Source of the DNA: G963691885 sp963691885
GTDB lineage: Bacteria > Pseudomonadota > Alphaproteobacteria > UBA8366 > Aestuariispiraceae
Assembly (NCBI GenBank): GCA_963691885.1
Contig: OY829843.1
Location: 2,914,001 to 2,978,000, forward strand
Reading direction: 5' to 3'
Length of the DNA stretch: 64,000 bases
Shown: positions 34,988-44,539 of the stretch, piece by piece
Layout of the letters: each line of letters begins with the position of its first letter
How positions within the stretch are numbered: the stretch's first letter is position 1
Notes under the pieces: model-generated
Database searches by the model: none
Seen by the model: only the letters and a program-made list of their open reading frames with translations
Told to the model about the DNA's origin: nothing
Made by a program: the position numbers and the translations under genes

Positions 34988-36127
34988 TCAGGCATCGCCC
35001 CCTTCAGCGAGGTTTGCGATGGTCCGGGCCAAAAGCCTGATTTCGCTGCGGATTTCCTGAACACTTTCAGCCCTGCCGGCATTCGTCTGTTCGGCCAGCC
35101 GGGTCAGGATGGCTTCAATATTCTGCAGGTGTTGTTTTAAATTTCCATCCCCGCCTGTACGCGCGCTCCGCTCAAGGGCAGTCTGTAACTTCTCCTGCCC
35201 CTCTGCGAGACGGGCAAGCAGGTCCTGCTCGGACCGCATGGATTCTGTCAGGGCACCCAAATTGTCTGACAGCGCGGCAATACTGGCATGGGATGCCGCG
35301 CGGGAATCCTCCGCCCTCGCAATCGTGCGCTGAAGACCTTCGAGGCTGTCTGCAGTTTGCTCCAGCAGGGCCTGAATATAGGCGGGCACCGATTGTTCCC
35401 CGTCGCCGACGGGGCCGGATCCACCGCCCAAACGGGTCAGGCCACTCAGCCATTCTTCAAGATCGTTGTAAAAGCGGTTCTGAGCCTGACCAGCCTGTAG
35501 CCCCAGAAAACCCAGGATCAGGGAACCGGCCAGACCAAACAGGGAGGAACTGAAGGCCGTCCCCATACCGGCCAATGGCGCTTCCAGCCCGGCGTTCAGT
35601 TCTTCGAAGGCCGCCCCGATATCGGCACCGCCCACCTCCACACCCGCGATGACGGAGCTGACGCTTTCGACTGTCAGCAGCAAACCCCAAAACGTGCCGA
35701 GAAGTCCCAGAAAGACCAGCAGGCCCACCATATAGCGCCCTGTTTCCCGCGCTTCATCCAGGCGAACGGCAACCCCGTCAACCAAGGTCTGCATCGCGGT
35801 GGTGGAAAGGCTTAACCGGGCGCTGCGATCACTGCGCTCGGACAACATGACGGCTGCCGGGGCAAGAAGCCGTGGTGCCGGGATGGATCCCTGCGCCCCG
35901 TGGGAACCACGCTGAAAGTTCTCAACCCAGTCGATTTCACGGTTGAGGCGGATAACCGTCCAGAAATCCAGAATGATACCGATGGCAAGCGCCAGAAGTA
36001 TAACGCCGTTCAGAAACACATTCGCGGAGAAGGCCTGATACAGAGGCTCAAAGATAAGAAATGTACCCGCCAGAATGACCACCAGAAATGCACCCATTCT
36101 GATCAAGAAACCATATGGTTTTGTCAC
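34988..36127 (-). CDS. MotA/TolQ/ExbB-like proton channel protein
   Basis: This 379-residue protein has two N-terminal membrane helices, a cytoplasmic segment, then the MotA/ExbB channel pair (GLLVFLGLLGTFWGLLLTVESV and PLAGMGTAFSSSLFGLAGSLILGFL). A C-terminal coiled coil of about 130 residues follows. It is the presumed partner of the MotB-like protein encoded 2 bp downstream. The pair plus the OmpA-type gene further upstream form a three-gene unit on the minus strand. Confidence 0.85.
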   Translation of the reverse strand: MTKPYGFLIRMGAFLVVILAGTFLIFEPLYQAFSANVFLNGVILLALAIGIILDFWTVIRLNREIDWVENFQRGSHGAQGSIPAPRLLAPAAVMLSERSDRSARLSLSTTAMQTLVDGVAVRLDEARETGRYMVGLLVFLGLLGTFWGLLLTVESVSSVIAGVEVGGADIGAAFEELNAGLEAPLAGMGTAFSSSLFGLAGSLILGFLGLQAGQAQNRFYNDLEEWLSGLTRLGGGSGPVGDGEQSVPAYIQALLEQTADSLEGLQRTIARAEDSRAASHASIAALSDNLGALTESMRSEQDLLARLAEGQEKLQTALERSARTGGDGNLKQHLQNIEAILTRLAEQTNAGRAESVQEIRSEIRLLARTIANLAEGGDA

Positions 36128-36202
36128 GCTTTATCCTCTTCAATCCGTGTCAGATCAAGCTTCTTTCAAACCAAATTGCCGTAGCAGGGTGATGTTTCTG
36201 CG

Positions 36203-37402
36203 TCATCCCTGCGGCACAATGATGTCAACGCGATTGGCGTTTCCGGCCTCTGACTTGTTTCCAAGTGCCCGGACATCCATCCGCGTGCTACGAACGCCTT
36301 TCTTGATCAGATAAGTGCGCACGGAAAGTGCCCTGAACAGGGAAAGGCGCCGTGACTGACTGGCGGTTTCACCTGGATTGTCAGCGTAACCAAGGAGCTG
36401 AATTCGAACGCTTTCGTCCTTGGCCATATCTGCCGCCAGACGGTCCAGGGCAATGGCTGTACCCGCCGGCAACTCCGACCCCGTTGGATCAAACAGTATG
36501 GAGAGCTGACCCGGCGTTTCGATCACCGCATCAGGATTGAGCGCAGCGACCTGGGTTTCCTCTGCTTCCTCAACGGCGGCCGGTGTTTCGTCTGAACTGC
36601 TGTCCGCAGGATCTGTCGGTTCATCGGTCTGGGGGGCTGCGGGGGGCACCGCTGCAATCGCGGGTGCTGCAGGCGGTGGTTGGATGGTTGTTGGTGCAGG
36701 TGGGGCGGGTGGTTCAATTTCCACTGTTTCTGTGCTTGGTGGCTCAGCCGGTGTACTTGCCGCCGGTGGCTCAGATAGATCGATTGAGAGAGACGGCGGT
36801 GCAGGCGCTGCGGCTGCTGGCGCTGCCGGTGCAGGTTTGGGCGGATCTATCTCCACCTTTGGAGCCGGCGGGGCAGGGGCTGGCGTTGCTGCCGGAACGG
36901 CCGCGATAACAGGGGCCGCCGGAACATTGGAACTGGGGCGGTCAGCCTGCAAATCAGCAGCGCTCGTCGGCGCGTTTGTCAGGCCCGAGCGTGGAATGGT
37001 TGGCGGCGGCGCGGCTGCACCTGGCTGTGGTGCCGCAGCCGTTGTGGTGGTTGTGCCAGTCGTCCCGACCAGACCGGATTGTGGCGCAGAACTTGGCGCT
37101 GGTGCCGGTGCTGTCGCGGTCAATGGCGGTGGTGTCAGAACGGTTGCGCTGCGCTGGGTAGCAGGACTGCCAGCACCAACAGGGCTGGGGCTCTGTCGGA
37201 GTAACTGTGGCAAGTTGGGCGGCGGGCCCAGTCGGTCGAGCACACCAAGATCAACGATCACCGGATCGCCGATTGTAGCCACCCCGGAGTAATAGCTGGT
37301 TGCCTGACGGGCCTGGGCATATGCCGACACGGAAAGTGTCAGAGAGGCAAGCGGCAGTGCTACACCCGCCACACAACCCAGCAAAATCGATTTAAACGTC
37401 AT
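36203..37402 (-). CDS. Pro/Ala-rich periplasmic protein with C-terminal OmpA domain
   Basis: This protein of about 399 residues has a Sec signal peptide (cleavage near ASAYAQA), a disordered region of about 220 residues made of Pro/Ala/Thr, and an OmpA-type peptidoglycan-binding domain (SILFDPTGSELPAG, IQLLGYADNPGETASQSRRLSLFRALSVRTYLI). ATG 37402 has AAGGTGG upstream; a GTG at 37411 is possible. It lies 75 bp upstream of the MotA-like gene and probably belongs to the same envelope system. Confidence 0.85.
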   Translation of the reverse strand: MTFKSILLGCVAGVALPLASLTLSVSAYAQARQATSYYSGVATIGDPVIVDLGVLDRLGPPPNLPQLLRQSPSPVGAGSPATQRSATVLTPPPLTATAPAPAPSSAPQSGLVGTTGTTTTTAAAPQPGAAAPPPTIPRSGLTNAPTSAADLQADRPSSNVPAAPVIAAVPAATPAPAPPAPKVEIDPPKPAPAAPAAAAPAPPSLSIDLSEPPAASTPAEPPSTETVEIEPPAPPAPTTIQPPPAAPAIAAVPPAAPQTDEPTDPADSSSDETPAAVEEAEETQVAALNPDAVIETPGQLSILFDPTGSELPAGTAIALDRLAADMAKDESVRIQLLGYADNPGETASQSRRLSLFRALSVRTYLIKKGVRSTRMDVRALGNKSEAGNANRVDIIVPQG

Positions 37403-37540
37403 TCCATCCACCTTAAACCCATTCTTCGCACATTCGGGTCACACCATGATCATTCATTTCATGGCAGATTCCACGGCAGTTCGAAAGAGTCTATCGGTAT
37501 CACGCCCAACCCTCAACCGAATGGGAGGGTGATAGCGGGA

Positions 37541-38356
37541 TTATTGCCCTTTATCGGCGTCTTTGAGCGTTTTGACGAAACTTTGATGGATGGTATTGGT
37601 CGCTGCCATCAGTTCCGTACGCTGGAAGTTATAATCCCGTCCTGCGATATCGGTTACAAAACCGCCGGCTTCGCGCACAATGATGATACCAGCCGCAATG
37701 TCCCAGGGGCTGAGACCCCGTTCCCAGAAACCGTCATAGCGACCGGCAGCGACATAGGCCATGTCCAGCGCAGCGGCACCGAACCGACGTATCCCCGCGC
37801 TGACGCCCATCATTTTTTGCAGGCGCTTGCTAAATTCTGCATGCCCTTCGGGACCGCCGCCGATACCGAGATGGGGAATACCGGTCGCGAAGACACAATC
37901 TTCTATCTTGTTGCGTGCGGACACGCGCAGGCGCTTGTCCAGAAGATAGGCCCCCATGCCCTTTTCGGCCCAAAACATTTCATCCTTGATCGGGTCGTAA
38001 ATGACCCCGGCGGTGATCTCGCCGCGTTGTTCAAGTCCGATGCTGACAGCCCAGTGCGGCAGCCCGTGGATGAAGTTCGTCGTCCCGTCCAGCGGATCAA
38101 TGATGAACTTGTTGTCGGTGTCCTCGCCTTTGACCGTGCCGCTTTCTTCCATAACAAGCGTATAGTCAGGCCGCGCTTTCTGAAGTTCGCGTCGGATGAT
38201 GCCCTCGGCCTTTTTATCCGCGCCGCTGACAAAGTCGGCCGGCCCCTTGCGAGAGACCTGCAACTGTTCAACTTCGCCGAAATCACGGACAAGCGCCCGC
38301 CCGGCCTTTTCGGCCGCGCGCATCATGACATTCATATTGGCAGAGCGGATCGCCAT
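37541..38356 (-). CDS. suhB: Inositol monophosphatase family protein
   Basis: This 271-residue Mg-dependent phosphatase shows the metal sites EESG, IIDPLDGTTNFIHGLPHWAVSIGL and the C-terminal SPWDIAAGIIIVREAGG. In E. coli the orthologue SuhB also acts in rRNA antitermination; here the substrate is only inferred as inositol-1-phosphate or a related sugar phosphate. It lies between efp and the envelope genes on the same strand. Confidence 0.93.
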   Translation of the reverse strand: MAIRSANMNVMMRAAEKAGRALVRDFGEVEQLQVSRKGPADFVSGADKKAEGIIRRELQKARPDYTLVMEESGTVKGEDTDNKFIIDPLDGTTNFIHGLPHWAVSIGLEQRGEITAGVIYDPIKDEMFWAEKGMGAYLLDKRLRVSARNKIEDCVFATGIPHLGIGGGPEGHAEFSKRLQKMMGVSAGIRRFGAAALDMAYVAAGRYDGFWERGLSPWDIAAGIIIVREAGGFVTDIAGRDYNFQRTELMAATNTIHQSFVKTLKDADKGQ

Positions 38357-38430
38357 GTCTTTACTCCGGACTAAGATCCAATCGGATCAAAAAAAGATAG
38401 TGGTGGGCCCTGGATCAGTGCCTGTAGGCA

Positions 38431-38997
38431 TCAATCCTTGGCGCGTTCCACATAGGCCCCTTCGGCCACGTTGACCACGACACGGGTACCAGTTTCGATA
38501 TGCGGTGGCACCAGAATACGCTCACCGTTTTCGAGCATGGCAGGCTTGTAGGAAGAGGATTGCGTCTGACCTTTGACAACCGGGTCCGCTTCGACGATTT
38601 CCATGATCACGGATTTCGGCAGGGTAACAGAAATCGGCGTGCCCTCATGGGTCTGGACCGCACAGATCATGCCTTCCTGAAGATAGGCTTTTGGATTACC
38701 GATCAATTCTCCGGAGACTTCCACCTGTTCAAAACTCTCGGTGTTCATGAAAGTATAGGTATCATCGGCCTCAAACAGATACTGGTGATCGCTCTCGAAA
38801 AGATCTGCGCGCTCAATTGTTTCCTGGGTTCTGAACCGCAGGTTGGTTTTGTTGCCGGTCAGCGGGTCGCGGGCTTCAATTTGGGCAACCGATGCGCCTT
38901 TGCCCGGCTGGTTGATCTCGTTCTTGATTACGACAAGCAGTTTGCCGTCGCTCATGAAAGCGTTGCCGGCGCGCAGGTTGATTGCTGTATCTTTCAT
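38431..38997 (-). CDS. efp: Elongation factor P
   Basis: This 188-residue factor relieves ribosome stalling at polyproline. It has the KOW domain with the modification-loop Lys in NQPGKGASVAQIEARDPLTG, and the two OB domains (ending VPPHIETGTRVVVNVAEGAYVERAKD). The gene is divergent from epmA, which encodes the enzyme that modifies that Lys. TolA and the OmpA-type protein in this window carry long Pro runs and are likely clients. The start is ATG 38997, and the open frame to 39117 is not conserved. Confidence 0.96.
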   Translation of the reverse strand: MKDTAINLRAGNAFMSDGKLLVVIKNEINQPGKGASVAQIEARDPLTGNKTNLRFRTQETIERADLFESDHQYLFEADDTYTFMNTESFEQVEVSGELIGNPKAYLQEGMICAVQTHEGTPISVTLPKSVIMEIVEADPVVKGQTQSSSYKPAMLENGERILVPPHIETGTRVVVNVAEGAYVERAKD

Positions 38998-39206
38998 CGG
39001 GTCTCTGTCCTGTTCCAGGCGGTTGGTGTCGCGCAGCATCAGCCTGTTTTCCAGGGATGGCGCTGAATTTAGTGTCGGGCAGACCGAAATGCTGCCCGAG
39101 AGGCGTGTTCCTAACACCAGAGCGCGTGACAGGCAACCGTTGCGCCGCGTATACAGCGATGCACAGAGTAATTCCAGTTGCGACGAAAGACCAAAGGCCG
39201 GTCCCT

Positions 39207-40268
39207 ATGCAAAACAGTGACAGAACACCCTGGTGGGATCGGAAAGTCTTTGCCGCGCGACGGGAAAATCTTCAGATGAGATCCGAAGTCAAAAAGCGCC
39301 TGCGCAACTTCTTTGAAGAGGCCGGTTTTGTTGAGGTCGAAACCCCGGCTTTGCAGGTCAGTCCAGGCCTGGAACCGCATCTGGCCGCGTTTGAAACAGT
39401 CTTGTTGCCGCCGGGCCGTGGCGGCGACACCTCCCGCCCGCGCTATCTTCATACCAGTCCCGAATTTGCCATGAAAAAGATCCTGGCCGCTGGAGAGCCG
39501 ATGATCTGGCAGCTTTGCCCGGTTTTTCGCAACGCAGAGGCGGCCGGTCTGCATGCGCCTGAGTTCCAGATGCTGGAATGGTATCGCGCCGATGCGGATC
39601 TGGAGGTGCTGCACGGCGATTGTATCGATCTTTTGCGGGCGACCGTGCCGGAAGGGCAGATGTACAGACGTGGCACCCGTATCAGTGACCCACATGCAGA
39701 ATGGCAGATCCTTGGTGTCGAAGAGGCTTTCAAACAGTATTGCGGGATTGATATTGGCCCCAGCTTTCGAACAGATGATTTTGTTCCCGACACGGCGATG
39801 CTGCACGGGATGGCGAAGGATCTGGGCGTGCGAACCGATGAGGGAGATGGATGGGAAGATATCTTCTTTCGGATCTTTGCCGAGCGGATTGAGCCATCTC
39901 TCGGGCACCCTGTCCCAACCCTGTTGACCGATTACCCGATCCAGATGGCAGCTCTTTCGAGACCCAATCCGGACGATCCGTTTCTGGCAGAACGGTTTGA
40001 GCTTTATGTTTGTGGCCTTGAACTGGCCAATGCCTTTGGTGAGTTGACCGATGTGGTTGAGCAGCGTCGCCGCTTTGAATCCGACCTTGCCCTGAAAAAG
40101 GAACTCTATGGCGATACCTACCCGATCGATGAAGATTTCATGGCGGCGCTGGAACAGATGCCCCCGGCAAGCGGTATTGCGCTGGGTTTTGATCGTCTGG
40201 TCATGCTGACCTGCGGGGCGGACGACATTAATGAGGTGCTCTGGGCCCCTGTCGACAGGATCAGCTAA
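39207..40268 (+). CDS. epmA: EF-P (R)-beta-lysine ligase EpmA
   Basis: This 353-residue class II lysyl-tRNA-synthetase-like enzyme lacks the N-terminal anticodon domain and attaches beta-lysine to EF-P. It shows [35 protein letters not shown], the motif 2 region [21 protein letters not shown] and motif 3 [19 protein letters not shown]. It is divergent from efp. The partner aminomutase gene epmB is not in the window. The 3' end overlaps thiE by 8 bp, convergently. Confidence 0.95.
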   Translation: MQNSDRTPWWDRKVFAARRENLQMRSEVKKRLRNFFEEAGFVEVETPALQVSPGLEPHLAAFETVLLPPGRGGDTSRPRYLHTSPEFAMKKILAAGEPMIWQLCPVFRNAEAAGLHAPEFQMLEWYRADADLEVLHGDCIDLLRATVPEGQMYRRGTRISDPHAEWQILGVEEAFKQYCGIDIGPSFRTDDFVPDTAMLHGMAKDLGVRTDEGDGWEDIFFRIFAERIEPSLGHPVPTLLTDYPIQMAALSRPNPDDPFLAERFELYVCGLELANAFGELTDVVEQRRRFESDLALKKELYGDTYPIDEDFMAALEQMPPASGIALGFDRLVMLTCGADDINEVLWAPVDRIS

Positions 40269-40905
40269 GTGCCTCTGCTATCGCCTGGTTCAAGGCACGT
40301 ACGCCGCCATCGGGCCCCAAAGGGTGATCCCATACCGCTGAAACGACCGCCAGAAAATCGGCCCCGGCCTGCACCAGTGGGGCGCAGTTTTCCGCCGTGA
40401 TACCCCCGATCGCAACGCAGGGCACCTCCATCATCTCAGTCCACCAGGCCAATGTCTCGACCTCGGCCTTGTGTTTTGCGTCTTTGGTGCTGGTCGGAAA
40501 AAACGCGCCGAAGGCGACGTAATCCGCGCCTGCCTCCGCATCCTCAAGGGCGAGGTGACGGGAGTAGTGACAGGTCACGCCAACAATCTGATCACCGCCG
40601 ACGATGCGCCGTGCCTCTTCGTACGAGCTGTCATCGCGGCCTATATGGACGCCATCACAGCTGTTCTCAATCGCCAGATCCGGCCGGTCGTTCAGGATGA
40701 AGGCAATGTCCCGCGCGTGAACGACGGGCATCAGTGTTTCGATCGCCCGCCGGATCATGTCGTCGTCGCAGTCCTTTAGACGAAGTTGGACAGAGCCGAC
40801 ATCACCCGCATCCAGCGCGCGGGCAAGATCATCTGAAAACGCCGCCAGATCCGGAAGGGACGGCGGCGTGATCAGATAAAGACGCGGGGCAAAATCCTCT
40901 GACAA
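40261..40905 (-). CDS. thiE: Thiamine-phosphate synthase
   Basis: This 214-residue TIM-barrel protein joins HMP-PP and the thiazole phosphate. It has [31 protein letters not shown], the Ser/Thr loop [14 protein letters not shown] and [13 protein letters not shown]. The family's Gln-rich vQLR.K is kept, so it is likely active. No other thi genes and no TPP riboswitch are visible. The class I aldolase gene lies 5 bp upstream on the same strand. Confidence 0.92.
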   Translation of the reverse strand: MSEDFAPRLYLITPPSLPDLAAFSDDLARALDAGDVGSVQLRLKDCDDDMIRRAIETLMPVVHARDIAFILNDRPDLAIENSCDGVHIGRDDSSYEEARRIVGGDQIVGVTCHYSRHLALEDAEAGADYVAFGAFFPTSTKDAKHKAEVETLAWWTEMMEVPCVAIGGITAENCAPLVQAGADFLAVVSAVWDHPLGPDGGVRALNQAIAEALS

Positions 40906-40910
40906 GAGGG

Positions 40911-41831
40911 TCAGGCCTTGCCCTGGTAGATCTTGATGATCGTGTCCAGCATCTTCAGTGCATCAGCACGCGGACGCTGGAAGGTGTTGCGGCCGATGAT
41001 GGACCCATTGGCACCACCGTCGCGAAGCGAACGGATTTCGTCATAAAGCTCATCCAGACCTTTCGCGGCACCGCCCGAGAAAACGACAAGGCGACGGCCA
41101 TTGAAGGACGCCTGCATGACATGCTCGATCCGTTTGCTGAGCGTCGAGATGTCGATCTTTTCAGCTTCATAGACTTTTTTAGCTTCCGGCTGTTCAAGAT
41201 GCGCCGTCGGTGGCTTCACCTTGATGATATGCGCGCCCAGTTGGGCTGCGATATGGGCGGCGTAGGCGCAGACATCCATCGCGGTTTCTCCGCCTTTGGA
41301 GATGTTGCCACCGCGGGGATAGGACCAGATCACGGTGGCGATGCCATAGGCCTTCGCCTCTTCAGACATTTCGCGGATCTCTTCCATCAACTCGAAGCAG
41401 TAGTCCGAACCGGGATAGATTGTGAAACCGATCGCAGCACAGCCAAGACGCAGCGCGTCGCCAACGGAACCGGTGATGGCCTGATCCTTTGTGACCGCCC
41501 AGGAGTTTGAGCTGTTTACCTTCAGGATCGTCGGGATCGCGCCGGCAAACGTATCGGCACCGGCTTCCAACTGGCCCAGAGGTGCTGCATAGGCGTTCAA
41601 ACCGGCATCAACTGCCAGCTGATAGTGGTAATGGGGGTCATAGGCATCCGGGTTTGGCGCAAAGCTGCGGGCCGGACCATGTTCATAGCCCTGATCCACC
41701 GGCAGGATGACCATCCGGCCCGTGCCGCCCAGCCGACCATGCATCAGGATGCTGGCGATGTTGCGCTTTGTGCCGGGATTGTCGCTCTCATAATTGGCAA
41801 GGATTTTCCGGACTTTTTGGGTGATCTTCAT
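40911..41831 (-). CDS. fbaB: Class I fructose-bisphosphate aldolase (FbaB/DhnA type)
   Basis: This 306-residue Schiff-base aldolase cleaves fructose-1,6-bisphosphate. The DhnA/FbaB-type motifs are [49 protein letters not shown] (Schiff-base Lys) and [18 protein letters not shown]. The start is ATG 41831; the open frame to 42098 includes non-conserved sequence. The archaeal-type class I enzyme here accompanies pyk, gap and tkt as the central-carbon genes of the window. Confidence 0.93.
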   Translation of the reverse strand: MKITQKVRKILANYESDNPGTKRNIASILMHGRLGGTGRMVILPVDQGYEHGPARSFAPNPDAYDPHYHYQLAVDAGLNAYAAPLGQLEAGADTFAGAIPTILKVNSSNSWAVTKDQAITGSVGDALRLGCAAIGFTIYPGSDYCFELMEEIREMSEEAKAYGIATVIWSYPRGGNISKGGETAMDVCAYAAHIAAQLGAHIIKVKPPTAHLEQPEAKKVYEAEKIDISTLSKRIEHVMQASFNGRRLVVFSGGAAKGLDELYDEIRSLRDGGANGSIIGRNTFQRPRADALKMLDTIIKIYQGKA

Positions 41832-42139
41832 CGTGTCTCTATCCTGTGTTTTCTGGCCTGTATTTTCCGGCCGACATGTCGCCGGGCCGCTGAATGTGCC
41901 TATCTGTCCGAAAACGGTGAGGCCGGGTTCGGACAGCTCCCCGAAATGATGCCCTGCTCTACACGGCGAAGGCCATTTTTTCAATCGCTCTTGGTCAAAA
42001 ACCATGCAGATTGCGCCGTGTAAACCTGGATTCGGTGATATTTTTTCGCCGGGCGCGCTTGCGACATAAGGGCGTGTTGAGCTTTGGTTCCCAAACATCT
42101 AAACCCATGCGCGCTGAACACGACGAAAGATTGAACCGC

Positions 42140-42481
42140 ATGTCCGCAAGCGACGACACTGAGATGTCTGACAAAGACCGGCTTATGAAACGCCTGCGCC
42201 CCTGGCATTGGGTGCTGACCGTGGTGTTTTCCCTGATCTTTCTGCTGTCCCTGCCCTTTGCGATGCGCTCCCTTCTTGTGGGACCGGCTGAGGGTGTGGG
42301 TCAGACGATGTTCATGTTCATGAACCTGTCCGTGGCGGCGTTTCCCTTCACGGTTCTGCTGACCATGGTGGCGGGTTGGATGTATCATCGAGGCGGTGCG
42401 CAGAAGACCGGATTTGGGGTCTACATCATCCCGTTTGTCAATATCGCGATCATCTTCCTGCTGAGGGCCGGTCTGCAATAG
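42140..42481 (+). CDS. Membrane protein with three helices, unknown
   Basis: This protein of about 113 residues has a short charged N-terminus, then hydrophobic segments at WHWVLTVVFSLIFLLSLPFAM, FMFMNLSVAAFPFTVLLTMVAGW and FGVYIIPFVNIAIIFLLRAGL. No family is recognised. ATGs at 42107, 42140 and 42164 are all possible starts, none with a strong ribosome site. It is divergent from the aldolase gene and converges on the VOC gene. Confidence 0.6.
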   Translation: MSASDDTEMSDKDRLMKRLRPWHWVLTVVFSLIFLLSLPFAMRSLLVGPAEGVGQTMFMFMNLSVAAFPFTVLLTMVAGWMYHRGGAQKTGFGVYIIPFVNIAIIFLLRAGLQ

Positions 42482-42485
42482 GCGA

Positions 42486-42860
42486 TCATTCGCCTCTGAA
42501 ATCGATATGCAGGCGGTTGCCGTCCTCATCATGGATATTGACCTGGGTGATGCCAAAATCCTCAACATGCCCCAGTCGATAGGGAACGCCCATTTTCTCC
42601 AGCTTTGCCGTAAAGGCCGCCATGTTCCTGGCGGCAAAGGCGAAATGTTCCAACTGTATTGCCGGTTCCGGCTTGACCGTTTCGGGATCGACCGCGATCA
42701 GATGAACCACCGCCTGATCCCCGGCATAGAGCCAGGCACCCGGAAAGGGAAAATTCGGCCGCGGACCGGGCGATAAACCCAACACCTCATCATAGAAACT
42801 GATCATGCCCTCCAGATTGTTGGTGCGGATATTCACATGGTCCAGGATTGTGATCGACAT
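42486..42860 (-). CDS. VOC-family (glyoxalase/dioxygenase superfamily) protein
   Basis: This 124-residue protein has the paired beta-alpha-beta-beta-beta modules of the VOC fold: ILDHVNIRTNNLEGMISFYDEVLGLSPG, the central LEHFAFAARNMAAF with His, and VNIHDEDGNRLHIDFRGE. The metal ligands His-His-Glu look conserved. Its reaction cannot be predicted. It lies 52 bp from the amidotransferase gene on the same strand. Confidence 0.88.
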   Translation of the reverse strand: MSITILDHVNIRTNNLEGMISFYDEVLGLSPGPRPNFPFPGAWLYAGDQAVVHLIAVDPETVKPEPAIQLEHFAFAARNMAAFTAKLEKMGVPYRLGHVEDFGITQVNIHDEDGNRLHIDFRGE

Positions 42861-42911
42861 AATGGGTCCTTGGTTGTGCTGGTCGACCTGCAGAAGAGCA
42901 GGTGTCGCGGA

Positions 42912-43682
42912 TTATAGGGCAAGTGGTTCCACCATGACACCTTCTTCCGCCGTGCAGGTCAGGAAGGTGCCCGGCGCCAGCATACGCCAGGCCTCCGCCC
43001 GGTCATCCAGCGGTTCGGAGACAACAATCACATTATTGCCCGTCTGCTGGTAATAAAGGGAGGGCGGTTTCGGGTCGCTGGAAAACCGCGCGGCATAGAG
43101 GTTCTCCCCGTCTGAGAGGGAGACTGTCATTCGAAACGCCTCTTCAATGCCCGTCTCTTTCATCAACTCACAGATCGAGTGAATGGTCTTTTCAAGCGCG
43201 ACCTTCGGACCATTGCCCGGCAAATGCGAGAGGAAATGCAGAAAAATCGCCTCACTATCGGTGTTTCCGGCCCGATGGGCGTAGAGATCGTCGGAGAGGG
43301 TATTGTCGAAATCCCGCCGGATCCTCTCATAGGATCCGATCTGTCCATTATGCATGAACATCCAGTTTCCCACGGCAAAAGGGTGGCAATTGGCGCGCAT
43401 TGTCTCCGTCCCGGTGGAGGCACGGACATGGGCAAAAAAGAGGGGTGCCTGGATATGGTGGGCCAGCGTCTTGAGGTTATTGTCGTTCCAGGCGGGCAGG
43501 ACCTCTCTGAACAGGCCCGGTTCGTCGCGCGTTCCATACCAGCCGACCCCGAACCCGTCGCCATTGGTTGTGGTGACAGAGTTGCGTGCCCGCAAGGACT
43601 GCTCAATCAGGGAAAACTCCTGATCAAACAGATAGTGTTCCAGATAAACCGGATCCCCCCGATAACTCAGCCAACGGCACAT
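42912..43682 (-). CDS. Class II glutamine amidotransferase (YafJ-like)
   Basis: This 256-residue Ntn hydrolase has the nucleophile Cys2 (MCRWLSYRG), NGDGFGVGWYG, FFAHVRASTGT, NCHPFAVGNWMFMHNGQI and AGNTDSEAIFLHFL. It releases ammonia from glutamine or a gamma-glutamyl compound; the family resembles YafJ and the EgtC-like enzymes. No synthetase domain is attached and no ergothioneine genes are near, so the substrate is open. Confidence 0.9.
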   Translation of the reverse strand: MCRWLSYRGDPVYLEHYLFDQEFSLIEQSLRARNSVTTTNGDGFGVGWYGTRDEPGLFREVLPAWNDNNLKTLAHHIQAPLFFAHVRASTGTETMRANCHPFAVGNWMFMHNGQIGSYERIRRDFDNTLSDDLYAHRAGNTDSEAIFLHFLSHLPGNGPKVALEKTIHSICELMKETGIEEAFRMTVSLSDGENLYAARFSSDPKPPSLYYQQTGNNVIVVSEPLDDRAEAWRMLAPGTFLTCTAEEGVMVEPLAL

Positions 43683-43810
43683 CCCAGCCTCCCAACTATA
43701 TCACCGCATCAGAATGCTCTGCTTTTTGGAAAACGAGAAGGGGGTGTTTTGTTGCTACCTAAAATAAATATTTGGTTTAATTTTTCAGGTCTTTAATGGT
43801 ATGAAAATCC

Positions 43811-44491
43811 ATGGTCACACTGAGGTTGATAGTTTTGGTTTTGTTCAGTTGGTGTCTTCTGTCCGGTGCTGCACTGGCCGATGGTGCCGCGGATGACAAG
43901 GATGCTAAAGATCTCCGCACCTGGCAGCGGATACAACAGCCGGGCAATCATGACTGGGTTGCGCAGATAGACCCGGTCGTTACACAGCATTTTGTTGAAA
44001 ACCCGCCAACCAGTTTCGCGGATGTAGAAGAGTACTATGTCAATCTCGCCATGGCTGGAAACATTGAGGGCCGCCACGCCGTTGGTCTGATGTACAATTT
44101 TGGACTGGGATCATTTCCACGAGATTCCTGTCTTGCTCTGCTCTGGCACTACAATGCGGCGGTCTCTCACTATGCCAGCTCTATAAATGTAGGTTTGTCA
44201 TATCTGAGAGGCATTGGTGTTCGTCCGGATTTGGAGACAGCTTATATCTGGATTGCTTGGGCAACTGAGTTCTCGGAGGAACCTTTTGTCGTGCCGGAAT
44301 GGGAACACATAACCTCTACTATCTCACGGGACCGACGAATTGAACTGGAGATTGAGAGTATCTCGAGTGACGAGGATTTCTATTTTGATTTCGATCCAAT
44401 CATTTTGCCGGATCTTTTACGGGATCCCGCAGCCTATCCTGAAGCTGCGAAACTTTTGGCAGATGAAGGGCTGGCGCGCTGTGATTTTTAA
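43811..44491 (+). CDS. Secreted Sel1/TPR-like protein 1
   Basis: This 226-residue protein has a signal peptide (LIVLVLFSWCLLSGAALADG) and two Sel1-like units (HAVGLMYNFGLGSFPRDSCLALLWHYNAA and INVGLSYLRGIGVRPDLETAYIWIAWA). The C-terminus is acidic. Function unknown. Codon and base use are more AT-rich than the flanks. A paralogue follows 48 bp downstream on the same strand, probably in one operon at the start of the second accessory island. Confidence 0.75.
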   Translation: MVTLRLIVLVLFSWCLLSGAALADGAADDKDAKDLRTWQRIQQPGNHDWVAQIDPVVTQHFVENPPTSFADVEEYYVNLAMAGNIEGRHAVGLMYNFGLGSFPRDSCLALLWHYNAAVSHYASSINVGLSYLRGIGVRPDLETAYIWIAWATEFSEEPFVVPEWEHITSTISRDRRIELEIESISSDEDFYFDFDPIILPDLLRDPAAYPEAAKLLADEGLARCDF

Positions 44492-44539
44492 TGTCGAACA
44501 AAAAACAACTTGAGTAATCAGTTTGGACTTAGTGTTTTA

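Noticed and set aside
33396..36127. Zorya (ZorAB) anti-phage system
   Set aside because: The MotA-like and MotB-like pair resembles ZorA/ZorB, but no ZorC, ZorD or ZorE gene is adjacent. The neighbours are housekeeping genes (rpmE, suhB, efp), and the coiled coil is in the MotB-like partner rather than mainly in the MotA-like one.
36537..37292. 251-codon plus-strand frame rich in Gly/Ala opposite the OmpA-type gene
   Set aside because: It is the shadow of the Pro/Ala-rich codons on the minus strand; signal peptide and OmpA domain support the minus-strand gene.
40261..42098. TPP riboswitch at thiE
   Set aside because: thiE starts 5 bp after the aldolase gene and the upstream sequence shows no THI-box core, so there is no leader for a riboswitch.
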